Assembly: GCA_964602995.1 (NCBI GenBank)
Contig: CAZRTM010000035.1
Location: forward strand, 1-35,372
DNA length: 35,372 nt
Source: JAAYYY01 sp964602995
Lineage (GTDB): Bacteria; Chloroflexota; Anaerolineae; Promineifilales; Promineifilaceae
Direction of reading: 5' to 3'
Shown here: piece by piece, positions 1-8,309 of the stretch
Layout of the letters: the number at the start of each line of letters is the position of its first letter
Numbering within the stretch: the stretch's first letter is position 1
Made by a program: the position numbers and the translations under genes
Notes under the pieces: generated by a model
What the model was told of the DNA's origin: nothing
Database searches by the model: none
What the model saw: the letters and a program-made list of their open reading frames with translations, nothing else

Positions 1-1
1 T

Positions 2-361
2 CTAAGTGTGGGCCAGCGGCTGATGGTTTCTTTCGCTCGCTCTCTGCTGGCCGACCCGCGCATCCTGATTCTGGACGAGGCGACCAGCAGCGTGGATACG
101 GCGACGGAGAAGCACATTGAGAAGGCGCTGGACCGGCTGATGAAAGGGCGCACCAGCTTTGTCATCGCCCACCGCCTGAGCACCATCGTCAACGCCGATA
201 TCATTGTGGTGTTGGACGAAGGGCGCATTGTGGAGCAGGGCACCCATGAAGAGCTGCTGGCGCAGAAAGGGCGTTACTACTACCTCTACACCATGCAGTG
301 GGCGCCGAAGCCGGGCAGCAACGGACAGCACGCGGAGGTTGTGCAGACGCAGACGCAGTAA
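2..361 (+). CDS. ABC transporter ATP-binding protein, C-terminal fragment (exporter type)
   Basis: This is the end of a nucleotide-binding domain; the reading frame is open at the left edge, so the permease part and the Walker A motif lie outside the window. The visible order is the ABC signature LSVGQ at the very start, Walker B with the catalytic glutamate (ILILDEA), the D-loop (SSVDT) and the switch histidine (VIAHRLSTI). The EQGTHEELL sequence afterwards is typical of half-transporters of the MsbA/MdlB exporter class, in which the membrane domain and ATPase are fused. Its role is ATP hydrolysis at the inner face of the membrane to power export; the substrate cannot be told. A short Gln/Thr-rich tail ends in TAA. 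It converges with pfkA after a 30-nt gap. Confidence 0.9.
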   Translation, partial: LSVGQRLMVSFARSLLADPRILILDEATSSVDTATEKHIEKALDRLMKGRTSFVIAHRLSTIVNADIIVVLDEGRIVEQGTHEELLAQKGRYYYLYTMQWAPKPGSNGQHAEVVQTQTQ

Positions 362-391
362 GAGACGCGCGGTTTCAGCCGGCGCCCGGCG

Positions 392-1495
392 TCAGCCTCC
401 AAACGTAATACCCATGTCGCGCGCCGTCAGGACCAGGTCGTGGTCCAGTGGCACGGTCTTAATGCGCCTGGTGGCCTGTTCCAGGGGGATATAACGCACA
501 GTAGGCGGGTCGAGCGCCACCATGACATCGTGTTGACCCTGTTCCAGAGCGCGCACAGCGGCCGCGCCAAAACGGAGGGCCAACAGCCGGTCACGCGTCG
601 TGGGCGTGCCGCCACGCTGCAGGTGGCCCAGGACCACCACACGAGCCTCCTGGCCTGTTAGCGTTTCCAACGCTGCAGCGATTTTCTGGCCAACGCCCCC
701 CAGCCGCTCCGCAGCGCCGGCTGTGGCCGGTTCCTGCACAGTCATCTGGCCTCCGACGGGGTGCGCACCCTCAGCAGCGACGACGATGGAGAAGTTGCGC
801 CCGGCCTCGCGCCGCTCCTGTATCTTCTGCACGACGAGGTTGATGTCGTAAGGGATTTCGGGGATGAGGATGGCGTCGGCCGTTCCCGCCACGCCGGCGT
901 AGAGCGCAATCCAACCCGCATAGCGTCCCATCACTTCCACGACCATAATGCGCCGGTGCGCCTCGGCTGTGGAGTGCAGGCGGTCAATGGCCAGGGTGGC
1001 AAAAGAGGCGGCGGTGTTGAAGCCAAAGGTGACGGAAGTGCCGGACAGGTCGTTGTCGATGGTCTTGGGCACGCCGACGATGTGTAAGCCTTTCTGCGCG
1101 AGGGCGTGGGCGATTCTCATCGAACCATCGCCGCCAATGGCCACCAGCGCATCTATATCCAGATCGTTGAAAGCGTCTACCAGCACCTGGGTGCGATCCA
1201 CGCGCCGGATCGTTCCGTCCTCGTTCTCGACGGGATAACTGAGTGGGTCGCCGCGATTGGTGGTGCCTAGAATGGTGCCGCCCAGATGGGTGATGCCGCG
1301 CACATCTTCGCGCGTCAGCCGGCGATAACCGCCATCAGGATACGCTTCTTTGTCCAGCAATCCCTGGTAGCCATCACGAATACCAATGCATTCCCAGCCC
1401 CGCTTAGAAGCGGCAAGCACCACAGCACGGATGACGGCGTTCAGGCCTGGCGCGTCGCCGCCGCCAGTGTTGATTGCAATTCGCTTAATGGCCAT
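392..1495 (-). CDS. pfkA: 6-phosphofructokinase (PfkA family)
   Basis: A 367-residue glycolytic enzyme that phosphorylates fructose 6-phosphate to the 1,6-bisphosphate in the cytoplasm. Visible motifs: the N-terminal phosphate-donor loop GGGDAPGLNAVIRA (residues 11-24), AIGGDGS (119-125), PKTIDND (143-149) with the catalytic Asp147, and the sugar-phosphate motif MGRYAGW. The start ATG at 1495 is preferred over longer in-frame options because a strong GAGGAGG ribosome site lies 6-7 nt upstream and the family motif begins 10 residues in. Its first 11 bases overlap the end of the upstream P-loop NTPase gene, so the two are probably co-transcribed. The combination of Gly in GGDG (ATP type) with Lys in PKTIDND (often in pyrophosphate types) makes the donor uncertain; ATP is my first choice. 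Confidence 0.93.
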   Translation of the reverse strand: MAIKRIAINTGGGDAPGLNAVIRAVVLAASKRGWECIGIRDGYQGLLDKEAYPDGGYRRLTREDVRGITHLGGTILGTTNRGDPLSYPVENEDGTIRRVDRTQVLVDAFNDLDIDALVAIGGDGSMRIAHALAQKGLHIVGVPKTIDNDLSGTSVTFGFNTAASFATLAIDRLHSTAEAHRRIMVVEVMGRYAGWIALYAGVAGTADAILIPEIPYDINLVVQKIQERREAGRNFSIVVAAEGAHPVGGQMTVQEPATAGAAERLGGVGQKIAAALETLTGQEARVVVLGHLQRGGTPTTRDRLLALRFGAAAVRALEQGQHDVMVALDPPTVRYIPLEQATRRIKTVPLDHDLVLTARDMGITFGG

Positions 1496-2159
1496 CGCCT
1501 GCCTCCTCGTTTTGTTGCGCCGGCACCGGAATCGCCGCTTCGATGAAGCGCATGGTGTTTGCGGCGAGGGTTTCCAGCGATTGTGAATTGTCAATGTGGT
1601 AGTCGGCCATGGCCACGCACTGAGTGATGTTGTGACCATGAGCTGGTTCGTCGCGGCCGGATTCACCCAGAATCATCCTGCGCGCTGCTTCCTTTTGCTG
1701 CACAAACTCTTCAGGTTCGTCGAAGCGCGCCCGCGAGGCAATGCGATCGATGAGCAGCTCCAGCGGCGCTTCCACACCGGCCAGGGTAAAGCAAGTACCA
1801 AGCTCCTGGCGCAGGACCTTCACCTCTTCCGGGTTGCGGATGGCGTCGATAATAACCACCAACGGGGTATCGCCTGGGAGCGGCTCCAGCTCCTCGCGCA
1901 TCTTGTTTATAACCAGTTTGGACAAAACGCCACTGCCATGCTGCAATCGCAGTTCGTTGGCAATGGCGCGTAAGACGGGCCGGGCAATGTCGCGGCCCCG
2001 GCGGCGAGCTTCGGCCCGTAGCTCATCAGATAAACTATAATATCTTGTCTCAATGCCGCTCTGGGCGAGCAGCGGACGTAAAAGATTAACAAAGGCGCCT
2101 TTGCCGGCGCCAGGTAAGCCGGTGACGCCCACAAACCGTAAAACCTCTTCCAATTTCAA
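1485..2159 (-). CDS. P-loop nucleotide kinase-like NTPase (dephospho-CoA kinase / UPF0200-like)
   Basis: A 224-residue protein with an N-terminal Walker A loop, GLPGAGKG (residues about 14-21), and a Walker B-like strand VVIIDAIRN near the middle. The C-terminal segment HNITQCVAMADYHIDNS resembles the end of nucleotide monophosphate kinase-like proteins such as the archaeal UPF0200 and dephospho-CoA kinase groups. It probably phosphorylates a nucleotide or small molecule, but the substrate cannot be read from the sequence. The start is TTG at 2159: an AAGGA site lies 8 nt upstream and a stop codon closes the frame shortly before. It overlaps pfkA by 11 nt, which suggests translational coupling, although a functional link to glycolysis is not evident. 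Confidence 0.72.
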   Translation of the reverse strand: MKLEEVLRFVGVTGLPGAGKGAFVNLLRPLLAQSGIETRYYSLSDELRAEARRRGRDIARPVLRAIANELRLQHGSGVLSKLVINKMREELEPLPGDTPLVVIIDAIRNPEEVKVLRQELGTCFTLAGVEAPLELLIDRIASRARFDEPEEFVQQKEAARRMILGESGRDEPAHGHNITQCVAMADYHIDNSQSLETLAANTMRFIEAAIPVPAQQNEEAGDGH

Positions 2160-2362
2160 ATCAAAATTCCTTCAAAATGTTTGACATCCTAAATGCGGGT
2201 CCGCCCAATGATACTGCATTTTATGAGGCAACAAAACGGCGATCTTTCTACGCCTTTCGTCATTCTCCCGAGCACAGGTCATAATAAGGCCATGTTTGTT
2301 GTTAAAGGCATCATGTTCGTCATGAGAGTGTGCCGGACCAACGAGCAAGGGCAAGGCGGTCT

Positions 2363-3040
2363 ATGGTAAAGCGGCTGTGGTGGCGCCTGGTGCGTTTTGG
2401 CTTCCACCTTCTTTATAATCAACTGGCCTTGACGTACGACGTGGTAAGCTGGTTGGTTTCCCTTGGGGAATGGCGGCGCTGGCAAGAGGCGGCGTTGCCC
2501 TTTGTCTGCGGGCCGCGGGTATTGGAGATTGCGCATGGCCCAGGGCATATGCTGCTGGCGCTGGCGCGCGCGGGATATCAGGTGACAGGACTGGACCTCT
2601 CGCCCGCGATGGGGCGCCTGGCCTCACGCCGTCTACGCCGGCACGGGGTGCCTGGCAGCCTGGTGCGGGGTCAGGCGCAGGAGTTGCCCTTTGCAACCGG
2701 CTCTTTTGACACCATTCTTGCCACATTCCCCACCCCGTTTATCGCCGAAGCAGAGACCTGGGCGGCGGCTCATCGCGTGTTGCGCCCCGGCGGGCGCTTT
2801 GTCATCGTCCCTGAAGGGCGCCTGACGGGAGAAGGGCTGCTCCACCGCTTTATCGCCTGGCTGTTTGTGATTACGGGCCAAAGCCCAGGATCGACAGAGG
2901 AGCAGCAGCTTAAGGAATTGCAAATGGCGCAGGCGCTCATGGCGCTAATTGAGGCAATGGGGTTCAGTCTGGAGCTGCACCGCCTGGCCCTGGCGCGAAG
3001 TGCAGTGATGGTGGTTGTGGCAACCAGGGAGGGGGCCTAG
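2363..3040 (+). CDS. class I SAM-dependent methyltransferase (UbiE-like)
   Basis: A 225-residue methyltransferase of the Rossmann-fold class I family. Motif I is VLEIAHGPGHM at residues 53-63, with AH where most relatives have GC or GT. The acidic residue of motif II lies in VTGLDLSPAM, and the post-motif region VLRPGGRFVIVPEG is typical. The N-terminal stretch is basic and hydrophobic (KRLWWRLVRFGFHLLYNQ), so membrane association is possible. The ATG at 2363 is preferred over the GTG at 2330 because an AAGGCGG element precedes it closely. The substrate is unknown; UbiE/MenG-type quinone methylation is one possibility but no quinone gene is nearby. The TAG stop is also the first triplet of a tandem repeat. 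Confidence 0.8.
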   Translation: MVKRLWWRLVRFGFHLLYNQLALTYDVVSWLVSLGEWRRWQEAALPFVCGPRVLEIAHGPGHMLLALARAGYQVTGLDLSPAMGRLASRRLRRHGVPGSLVRGQAQELPFATGSFDTILATFPTPFIAEAETWAAAHRVLRPGGRFVIVPEGRLTGEGLLHRFIAWLFVITGQSPGSTEEQQLKELQMAQALMALIEAMGFSLELHRLALARSAVMVVVATREGA

Positions 3041-3067
3041 GCAGACATAGGCAGGCATAGGCAACAG
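3038..3067 (+). repeat. three tandem copies of a 10-bp unit starting at the methyltransferase stop codon
   Basis: The units are TAGGCAGACA, TAGGCAGGCA and TAGGCAACAG, head to tail. The first TAG is the stop codon of the methyltransferase gene, so the array begins exactly at the end of the coding region. Confidence 0.75.
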
Positions 3068-3096
3068 ATAAGAACGCTGGTTCAATGCTGCGGCGG

Positions 3097-3126
3097 TTGG
3101 TAAAATCGTTTAGATTGGGATAGTAT
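3097..3126 (+). promoter_or_regulatory. possible sigma-70-type promoter for lspA-rluD
   Basis: TTGGTA at 3097-3102 and TAGTAT at 3121-3126 are 18 nt apart, each matching the -35 and -10 consensus at four of six positions. The site lies about 50 nt before the lspA start. Confidence 0.4.
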
Positions 3127-3173
3127 GCGATGGAGCGACCGGATTGACAGGTAATGAGCGATATTCTGAAGGG

Positions 3174-3836
3174 ATGGCTGTGACTGGAACTGAACACGAA
3201 ACGCAGATCTCAGAAATGCAGGCGCCAGAAGGGGCGTTTGAGGAACCTGTGACCGCGCTGCCACCCGCCAGTACGGCCGGGCGGGCGGTGCTTTTCCTGG
3301 TTGCCGCTCTGGTCATTCTCGCCGACCACGTCACGAAGTTGTTCATCGAGAGCTGGTTACCACTCTACCAGAGCTGGGCGCCATTCCCCGAATATGCTGA
3401 TTATTTCCGCCTGACGCACGTCACCAACACGGGTGCTGCATTTGGTCTGTTCCCCGGTGGAAGCGCCGTTTTTGCCGTGATAGCCATAACGGTGGCTATC
3501 ATTATCATCGTTTACAACTATCAGCTTCCCGGCGGGCAACTGTGGTTGCGCATAGCCCTCGGTTTCCAGTTGGGTGGGGCGCTGGGAAACCTGATCGACC
3601 GCCTGCGCTTAGGGCACGTTACTGATTTCCTCGATTTTGGACCCTGGCCCGTGTTCAATCTGGCCGACGCTTCTGTCGTGACCGGCGTCATCATTCTGGC
3701 GATTCTGATGCTGTTCGAGCGGCCCGAGATGGACGGTTCACAAAGTGGATCTGAAGGTGACACTGACGACCACTCCTTGCAATCTTCTGTTTCCTCTTCT
3801 CTGCAAGCACGAAAGCAGAATGAGCAGGCGACTTGA
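3174..3836 (+). CDS. lspA: lipoprotein signal peptidase (signal peptidase II)
   Basis: An inner-membrane aspartyl protease that removes the signal peptide from prolipoproteins after lipid attachment. Family motifs are clear: VTNTGAAFGLF (residues 83-93), GNLIDRLRLGHVTDFLDF (138-155) and FNLADASVVTG (161-171). The catalytic aspartates are expected at Asp151 and Asp165. Four hydrophobic segments fit the family topology. At about 220 residues it is longer than the usual 160-170, with a polar N-terminal extension of about 35 residues and an acidic, Ser-rich C-terminal tail of about 35. The GTG at 3180 could be the true start because GAAGGG is better spaced from it (6 nt) than from the ATG. The last 17 bases overlap rluD. 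Likely substrates include the lipoprotein at 17690. Confidence 0.95.
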   Translation: MAVTGTEHETQISEMQAPEGAFEEPVTALPPASTAGRAVLFLVAALVILADHVTKLFIESWLPLYQSWAPFPEYADYFRLTHVTNTGAAFGLFPGGSAVFAVIAITVAIIIIVYNYQLPGGQLWLRIALGFQLGGALGNLIDRLRLGHVTDFLDFGPWPVFNLADASVVTGVIILAILMLFERPEMDGSQSGSEGDTDDHSLQSSVSSSLQARKQNEQAT

Positions 3837-4809
3837 GCTAACGCTAGAGGCCGAGGGCCAGCGTATCGACAAAGCGTTGGCAGCGGCCTACCCCGATGTA
3901 TCCCGTTCCCAGTGGCAACAACTGATTAGCGAAGGGCTTGTTACCATTGACGGCGTGCCGGTGAAAGCCAGCCTGCGCCTGGAAGGTGGCGAGCGCGTGC
4001 AGGCGCTGTTGCCGGATGCGCGAGAGGGGGGCCTGATCCCTCAGCAGATTCCCCTGGATATTGTCTATGAAGATGACGATTTTCTGGCGGTAAACAAGGA
4101 GGCGGGCATGGTGGTCCATCCCGCACCCGGCCATAATGAGGGGACGCTGGTCAACGCCATTTTAGGCCATTGCCCTGATATTATGGATATAGATGGTGAG
4201 GGTCTCGAGGGCGAGGGGCTTGAGGAGGAGAGGCTTGAGGGTGAGCGGCTCGGAGACGAGCGGCGACCGGGCATTGTGCACCGCCTGGACAAGGAAACCT
4301 CGGGCCTGATTCTGGTGGCTAAGAACGACCACGCGCTGCGCCATTTGCAGCGGCAGTTCAAGCAGCGCTCGGTACAGAAGCGCTATCTGGCCCTGGTGGA
4401 AGGCCACATCCAGCCGCCACGCGCTTTGATTGATGCCCCCATCGGACGCGACCCCAAGCGCCGCCAGCAGATGGCCGTCATCCCACCCGGCTCGCTGGCT
4501 CCGTCGCGCCCGGCTCAGACTGAGTACCGCCTTATCAATACCTATGGCGATTTCGCGCTGGTGGAGTGCTTCCCACGCACAGGGCGCACGCACCAGATTC
4601 GGGTGCATCTGGCGTATGTTGGTTATCCCATCGTTGGAGACACGCTGTATGGCCGGCGCAAGCAGCGCATTGAGTTAGACCGGCATTTCCTGCACGCGGC
4701 GAGCCTTACATTCCGGCGCCCCTCGGATGACGAGGAGATCACGCTGGAGGCGAAGCTGCCAGAGGAGCTGCAGGCGGTTTTGCGGGAGCTGAAGGGCCGG
4801 TCGTCCTGA
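3820..4809 (+). CDS. rluD: RluA/RluD-family pseudouridine synthase with internal acidic repeat
   Basis: A 329-residue enzyme converting uridine to pseudouridine in RNA, most likely 23S rRNA. An N-terminal S4 RNA-binding domain (about residues 12-72) is followed by the catalytic domain with HRLDKETSG (154-162), where Asp157 is the expected nucleophile, and the family motif GRTHQIRVHLA. The start ATG lies inside the last codons of lspA (17-nt overlap), an arrangement common for this gene pair. Just before the catalytic motif, residues 128-147 consist of four 5-residue acidic units that relatives generally lack. The substrate could also be that of RluC or another RluA-family member; the lspA linkage favours RluD. 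Confidence 0.92.
   Translation: MSRRLELTLEAEGQRIDKALAAAYPDVSRSQWQQLISEGLVTIDGVPVKASLRLEGGERVQALLPDAREGGLIPQQIPLDIVYEDDDFLAVNKEAGMVVHPAPGHNEGTLVNAILGHCPDIMDIDGEGLEGEGLEEERLEGERLGDERRPGIVHRLDKETSGLILVAKNDHALRHLQRQFKQRSVQKRYLALVEGHIQPPRALIDAPIGRDPKRRQQMAVIPPGSLAPSRPAQTEYRLINTYGDFALVECFPRTGRTHQIRVHLAYVGYPIVGDTLYGRRKQRIELDRHFLHAASLTFRRPSDDEEITLEAKLPEELQAVLRELKGRSS
4201..4260 (+). repeat. in-frame tandem repeat, four 15-nt units, inside rluD
   Basis: The 60 bases divide into four 15-nt units encoding GLEGE, GLEEE, RLEGE and RLGDE. The units are diverged but clearly related (GGTCTCGAGGGCGAG against GGGCTTGAGGAGGAG). The length keeps the reading frame. Confidence 0.8.
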
Positions 4810-4812
4810 GGG

Positions 4813-4865
4813 GACATCCGATTTCTTGGAGGAGACATCCGATTTCTTCAAGAAATCGGATGTCT
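4813..4865. repeat. palindromic repeat between convergent rluD and histidine kinase genes
   Basis: GACATCCGATTTCTT occurs at 4813-4827 and again at 4834-4848. The second copy forms the left arm of a perfect 16-bp inverted repeat (4833-4848 with 4850-4865) with a single central base. It would fold into a strong hairpin in either transcript and may act as a bidirectional terminator, but it has no T-run. The extra direct copy suggests a dispersed repeat element rather than a plain terminator. Confidence 0.85.
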
Positions 4866-4881
4866 GGGTCTGTCAGGTCTA

Positions 4882-7800
4882 TCAATCCGCTGCGTTCGTG
4901 GGGCGTGATGGTTTGCCCAGCGGTATCGAGAAGTAGAACGTACTCCCCTTACCGACGCGGCTGTGACACCAGACACGGCCGCCGTGGCGCTCGGCGATTG
5001 ATTTGACGATGGCCAGGCCCAATCCTGACCCCTTTCCTGGCGTCTGCCCCTTGGCTTTCACCTGATAGAACTTCTCGAAGAGGCGAATCTGGTCCTGCGG
5101 CGAGATGCCGGGGCCACGGTCAACGATGCTGAATACGACGTCATCCCCCTCCTGGACGGCGCGCAAGAAGACGACGCCGGTGTTGGGCGCGTACTTCACG
5201 GCGTTGGTAACCAGGTTCACAATGGCGCGGCGGATGAGTGAAGCATCGCCATAAATTGCCGGTGTATCCGCTGGCGTCTCAACCTTCAGGCGCAGCCCGG
5301 CTGTGGCTGCATGCCCGCTCTGCTCTTCGGCGATGCTCTGAAGCAGCGTCTCAGGCTCGATGTAGTCCTGAATCATCATGACGCCCGCTTCGATGCGGCC
5401 CAGGTCCAGCAAATCTTCAATGAGCGAAGACATTTGCTGCACGCCACTCAGGATCTTCTCCAGGTACTCCTGTTGCTTTTCATTCACGTCGCCGACCATG
5501 GGTAACATCGTCAGATAGCCGCGCATGAAAGTCAGCGGACCGCGTAAATCGTGGGAGACGGTGGAGACGAATTCCGACTTCATCTCGTCCAGCTCTTTCA
5601 GGTGCGTAATATCGTGCAGAACGGCCACGCGGCCGAAAATCTGCCGGTCATGGCCCATGATGGTGGAGACGCTGGCGTAGAGAATGCGGCCATCTTCCAC
5701 CTGAATCTCCAGATTACGCACACGATCCTCGCGCTCGGTCAGGGCCTTCACCAGGTTCTGATTCTTGATGACGGCAGCGACCGGGCGGCCCACCACGCTG
5801 CGCCCACTGAGGCCGAAGGTGCGGGCCATGGCCGGGTTCAGTAAGAGAATACGCTCGGTGTGGTCGGTGACGATGACGGCGTCAGAGGTGCTGGAAATGA
5901 CTGCTGCCAGCCGGCGGTACTGACCCTCGGCGGTGGCAAAGAGGCGGGCGTTCTCCACCAGCACCGAGGCCTGGCTGGCGAAGGTGCGCAGTAAGCCCAG
6001 CTCCGTCGAGGTGAACTCGTGCGGCTGCCGGTAGCCCAGCCAGATGACGCCCTGGAAGCGATCTTTAGTATAGAGGGCAAGAGCCAGCAGGGATTGTACG
6101 GGAGGCTCTGTATGGGAGCGTAGTTGCAGCCCAACCCGCACTTGCTCGGGCCGGGAGAGCGCTATTTCATTTTCCTGTCGCGCCAGCAAGGCGATTTCAC
6201 GGTCGAAGGCGGCCATTGCTTCTGAGGCCGGCCCTTCGCCAAAGGTGAGCGGGTGCCCGCCGCTGGGGTTGAGCACCACGGCGCGCACGCCGGCAGCGCC
6301 ACTGCCGCGCACAGCGCCGCGTAAGATGACCGGCAGCCCCTGTTGGATGTCGATGCTGGCGGAGATATCACGGCTGACCTCCAGCATCAGGTTCATGTCA
6401 TCGAACTGGCGCTGCATGGAGCGCCGCATGCGGTCAAAGGCCTGGCCCAACTGCCCAACTTCGTCCGGCTCCTGCACGGGCAAGGTGACATCCCAGCGCC
6501 CGGTGGCAAGCTGCTGTGAAGCCTTTACCAGCTCATCCAGCGGAGACGTAATGCCGCGCCCCAGATAGAGCAGATTGAGGCCGAACAAGACCATGGCGAC
6601 AGCCAAGACGACGATCAGTGGTGCGCTGATTTGCATGGCCAGGCGCAAGACCATCTGGTAGGGCACGATGATGACCACGGTCCAGGGATGGTCTCTGCCC
6701 TGCTGGTAATAGACCAGCTCGCGGGCGTTGGTGCCGCTTTCCAGCCCTTCATAAGCAGTGCCCGGCGCCTCGAGGCGGAACCGTCTGGTCTGTTCAGAGG
6801 CGGCCGGGGGTGACCAGCTCTCCATCAGAATGGTTTCGTCGGGATGGGCCACCACCTGCTCGCGCTCGTCGACGATGAAGCCGAACCCTTCACCAACCGT
6901 TCCCTGCAGACCCACCACCAGCTCGTTGAGCGTAATGCCCGGAATGCGCCCCACCAGGGCCGACACCGCATGGCCCTCTTCATCGCTGATCGGGACGACG
7001 AAGCTGAAGACAGGTTCTGCCTCTTCCACGACCTGGGCTGGGCTGATGGAAGGGGCGCCACGGGCCAGGGCGTCGGCGACAGCCCGGCGCTCGGTGGGAG
7101 TCAGCTCAATTTCTTCTGTATAACGGTTAGGATAGAAGGCCGTTACCTCGCCTGCGGCATCGACTACAAGCACACGACGGTAGTAAGCGCCGCCTGTGCG
7201 CACCAACTGGGCAAGATATTCCTCGACCTCCTCTTCATCGCCGCTGGCCAGGAGCTGCGCATTGCCATATTGCTGCAGCAGATTCTGTAACTGATTGCGG
7301 AAATCGGGTATCTGCTGCGAGACAGAGTCGGCGTCGTGGACCATCTGGCTTAAAGAAAGATTGGTGGCCACGCGCAGCGAAAGCGTAAAGACGACGGCAA
7401 TGAGCACTGTGCTGAGGAGGATGGCAAAAACGGCGAAATTGATGAGCAGCCGGTTGCGCAGGCTGCGGTAATGGGGCGCGTGCGTCAGCGTTTGTAGCTC
7501 GAAACGCCATTGGGGCACGCCGAGCAGGATGAGAGAGGTGATGGCCCCTGCTATCAGCCCTTCCAGCAGCAGGGGTAGGAAATAAGCCGCGCCGGTGGCG
7601 ACTGCCCAGTCAAAGGCTACCAGGCTGGGAGCTTCGCTTCTGGTGTAAGCATAGTAAGCGGGAAGCAACAAGGGCAGGAGCAGCACCAGGCTGAAGGGGC
7701 CACTGATCAGCGGATTGCGCAGGTAGTGATAGAGCCTCCCCATGTAGTTTTGGCGCAAACATGATCCGGCCAGGAAGCCAGCGAAGGCGAAGTAGAAGGG

Positions 7801-8199
7801 ATCAAAGAGCTGGTGCGTGTACCAGAAGGCGCGCCCCAGCCCGCTGAAGAAGCCCACAATGAGCGCGGCTCCCGGATTGAGCGCCGCGCCGGCCAGGATA
7901 AGGGGCGTCGCTCCAAATGGAACCAGGCCGACCTCCGGGTTTTGGGCCACGCCCACGGGCGGGAGCCTGGAATCGAGGTAGATGGGAAAGAACTGGCTTA
8001 GCGCCAGAGAAAGCACGGAAAGTAATAAGAGACCGGCCCACTGCCGCCGGGTAAGCTGCCGAAAATAAGAGCGCGTCTGGTAAAGTAAATAGAGCGTTGT
8101 GAGAAGATAAAAGATGAGAAGTGGATAGCCAACAAGGGGGCGTTCCGGCAACATGAGGCGTAATGTGCCGGTTGCCCCCCATAGCTCAACGACTGGCAT
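4882..8199 (-). CDS. large membrane sensor histidine kinase (multi-TM, Cache, HAMP, GAF, PAS, HisKA, HATPase)
   Basis: A 1105-residue sensor kinase. Residues 1-235 contain several hydrophobic segments with no family I recognise. A further TM at about 250-275, an extracytoplasmic region (about 277-530) resembling a double Cache domain (VVDAAGEVTAFYPNR; GFGFIVDEREQVVAHPDE) and another TM (about 535-560) follow. Then come HAMP (ITSPLDELVKASQQLATGRW), a GAF-like domain (about 640-770), PAS (SSTSDAVIVTDHTERILLLN), HisKA with VSHDLRGPL and phospho-acceptor His883, and the ATPase domain with NAVKYAPN, DRGPGIS and GKGSGLGLAIVKS. It probably senses an external small molecule and phosphorylates a response regulator. 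No regulator is adjacent, so it is an orphan. It is transcribed from a good promoter about 80 nt upstream. Confidence 0.95.
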   Translation of the reverse strand: MPVVELWGATGTLRLMLPERPLVGYPLLIFYLLTTLYLLYQTRSYFRQLTRRQWAGLLLLSVLSLALSQFFPIYLDSRLPPVGVAQNPEVGLVPFGATPLILAGAALNPGAALIVGFFSGLGRAFWYTHQLFDPFYFAFAGFLAGSCLRQNYMGRLYHYLRNPLISGPFSLVLLLPLLLPAYYAYTRSEAPSLVAFDWAVATGAAYFLPLLLEGLIAGAITSLILLGVPQWRFELQTLTHAPHYRSLRNRLLINFAVFAILLSTVLIAVVFTLSLRVATNLSLSQMVHDADSVSQQIPDFRNQLQNLLQQYGNAQLLASGDEEEVEEYLAQLVRTGGAYYRRVLVVDAAGEVTAFYPNRYTEEIELTPTERRAVADALARGAPSISPAQVVEEAEPVFSFVVPISDEEGHAVSALVGRIPGITLNELVVGLQGTVGEGFGFIVDEREQVVAHPDETILMESWSPPAASEQTRRFRLEAPGTAYEGLESGTNARELVYYQQGRDHPWTVVIIVPYQMVLRLAMQISAPLIVVLAVAMVLFGLNLLYLGRGITSPLDELVKASQQLATGRWDVTLPVQEPDEVGQLGQAFDRMRRSMQRQFDDMNLMLEVSRDISASIDIQQGLPVILRGAVRGSGAAGVRAVVLNPSGGHPLTFGEGPASEAMAAFDREIALLARQENEIALSRPEQVRVGLQLRSHTEPPVQSLLALALYTKDRFQGVIWLGYRQPHEFTSTELGLLRTFASQASVLVENARLFATAEGQYRRLAAVISSTSDAVIVTDHTERILLLNPAMARTFGLSGRSVVGRPVAAVIKNQNLVKALTEREDRVRNLEIQVEDGRILYASVSTIMGHDRQIFGRVAVLHDITHLKELDEMKSEFVSTVSHDLRGPLTFMRGYLTMLPMVGDVNEKQQEYLEKILSGVQQMSSLIEDLLDLGRIEAGVMMIQDYIEPETLLQSIAEEQSGHAATAGLRLKVETPADTPAIYGDASLIRRAIVNLVTNAVKYAPNTGVVFLRAVQEGDDVVFSIVDRGPGISPQDQIRLFEKFYQVKAKGQTPGKGSGLGLAIVKSIAERHGGRVWCHSRVGKGSTFYFSIPLGKPSRPTNAAD

Positions 8200-8280
8200 G
8201 TGTTTTTATCCTGGCGGTGACTGGTAGCAGATATGTCTTGCCATTTTCCCCGCTTACGACCGGTCCAATTCTGGGGCGAG

Positions 8281-8309
8281 ATTATAGCATGGCTACAGGG
8301 CCATCGCAA
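8281..8309 (-). promoter_or_regulatory. sigma-70-type promoter of the histidine kinase gene
   Basis: On the minus strand TTGCGA (8309-8304) and a perfect TATAAT (8286-8281) are separated by exactly 17 nt. The predicted transcript starts near 8274 and leaves a leader of about 75 nt. Confidence 0.6.

Noticed and set aside
362..391. GCCGG-CGC-CCGGC stem between the ABC gene and pfkA as a terminator
   Set aside because: Only five base pairs and no T-run on either strand; too weak to call.
1496..1666. 57-residue N-terminal extension of PfkA
   Set aside because: It overlaps the upstream NTPase gene in another frame; the ATG at 1495 has a GAGGAGG site and matches the family N-terminus.
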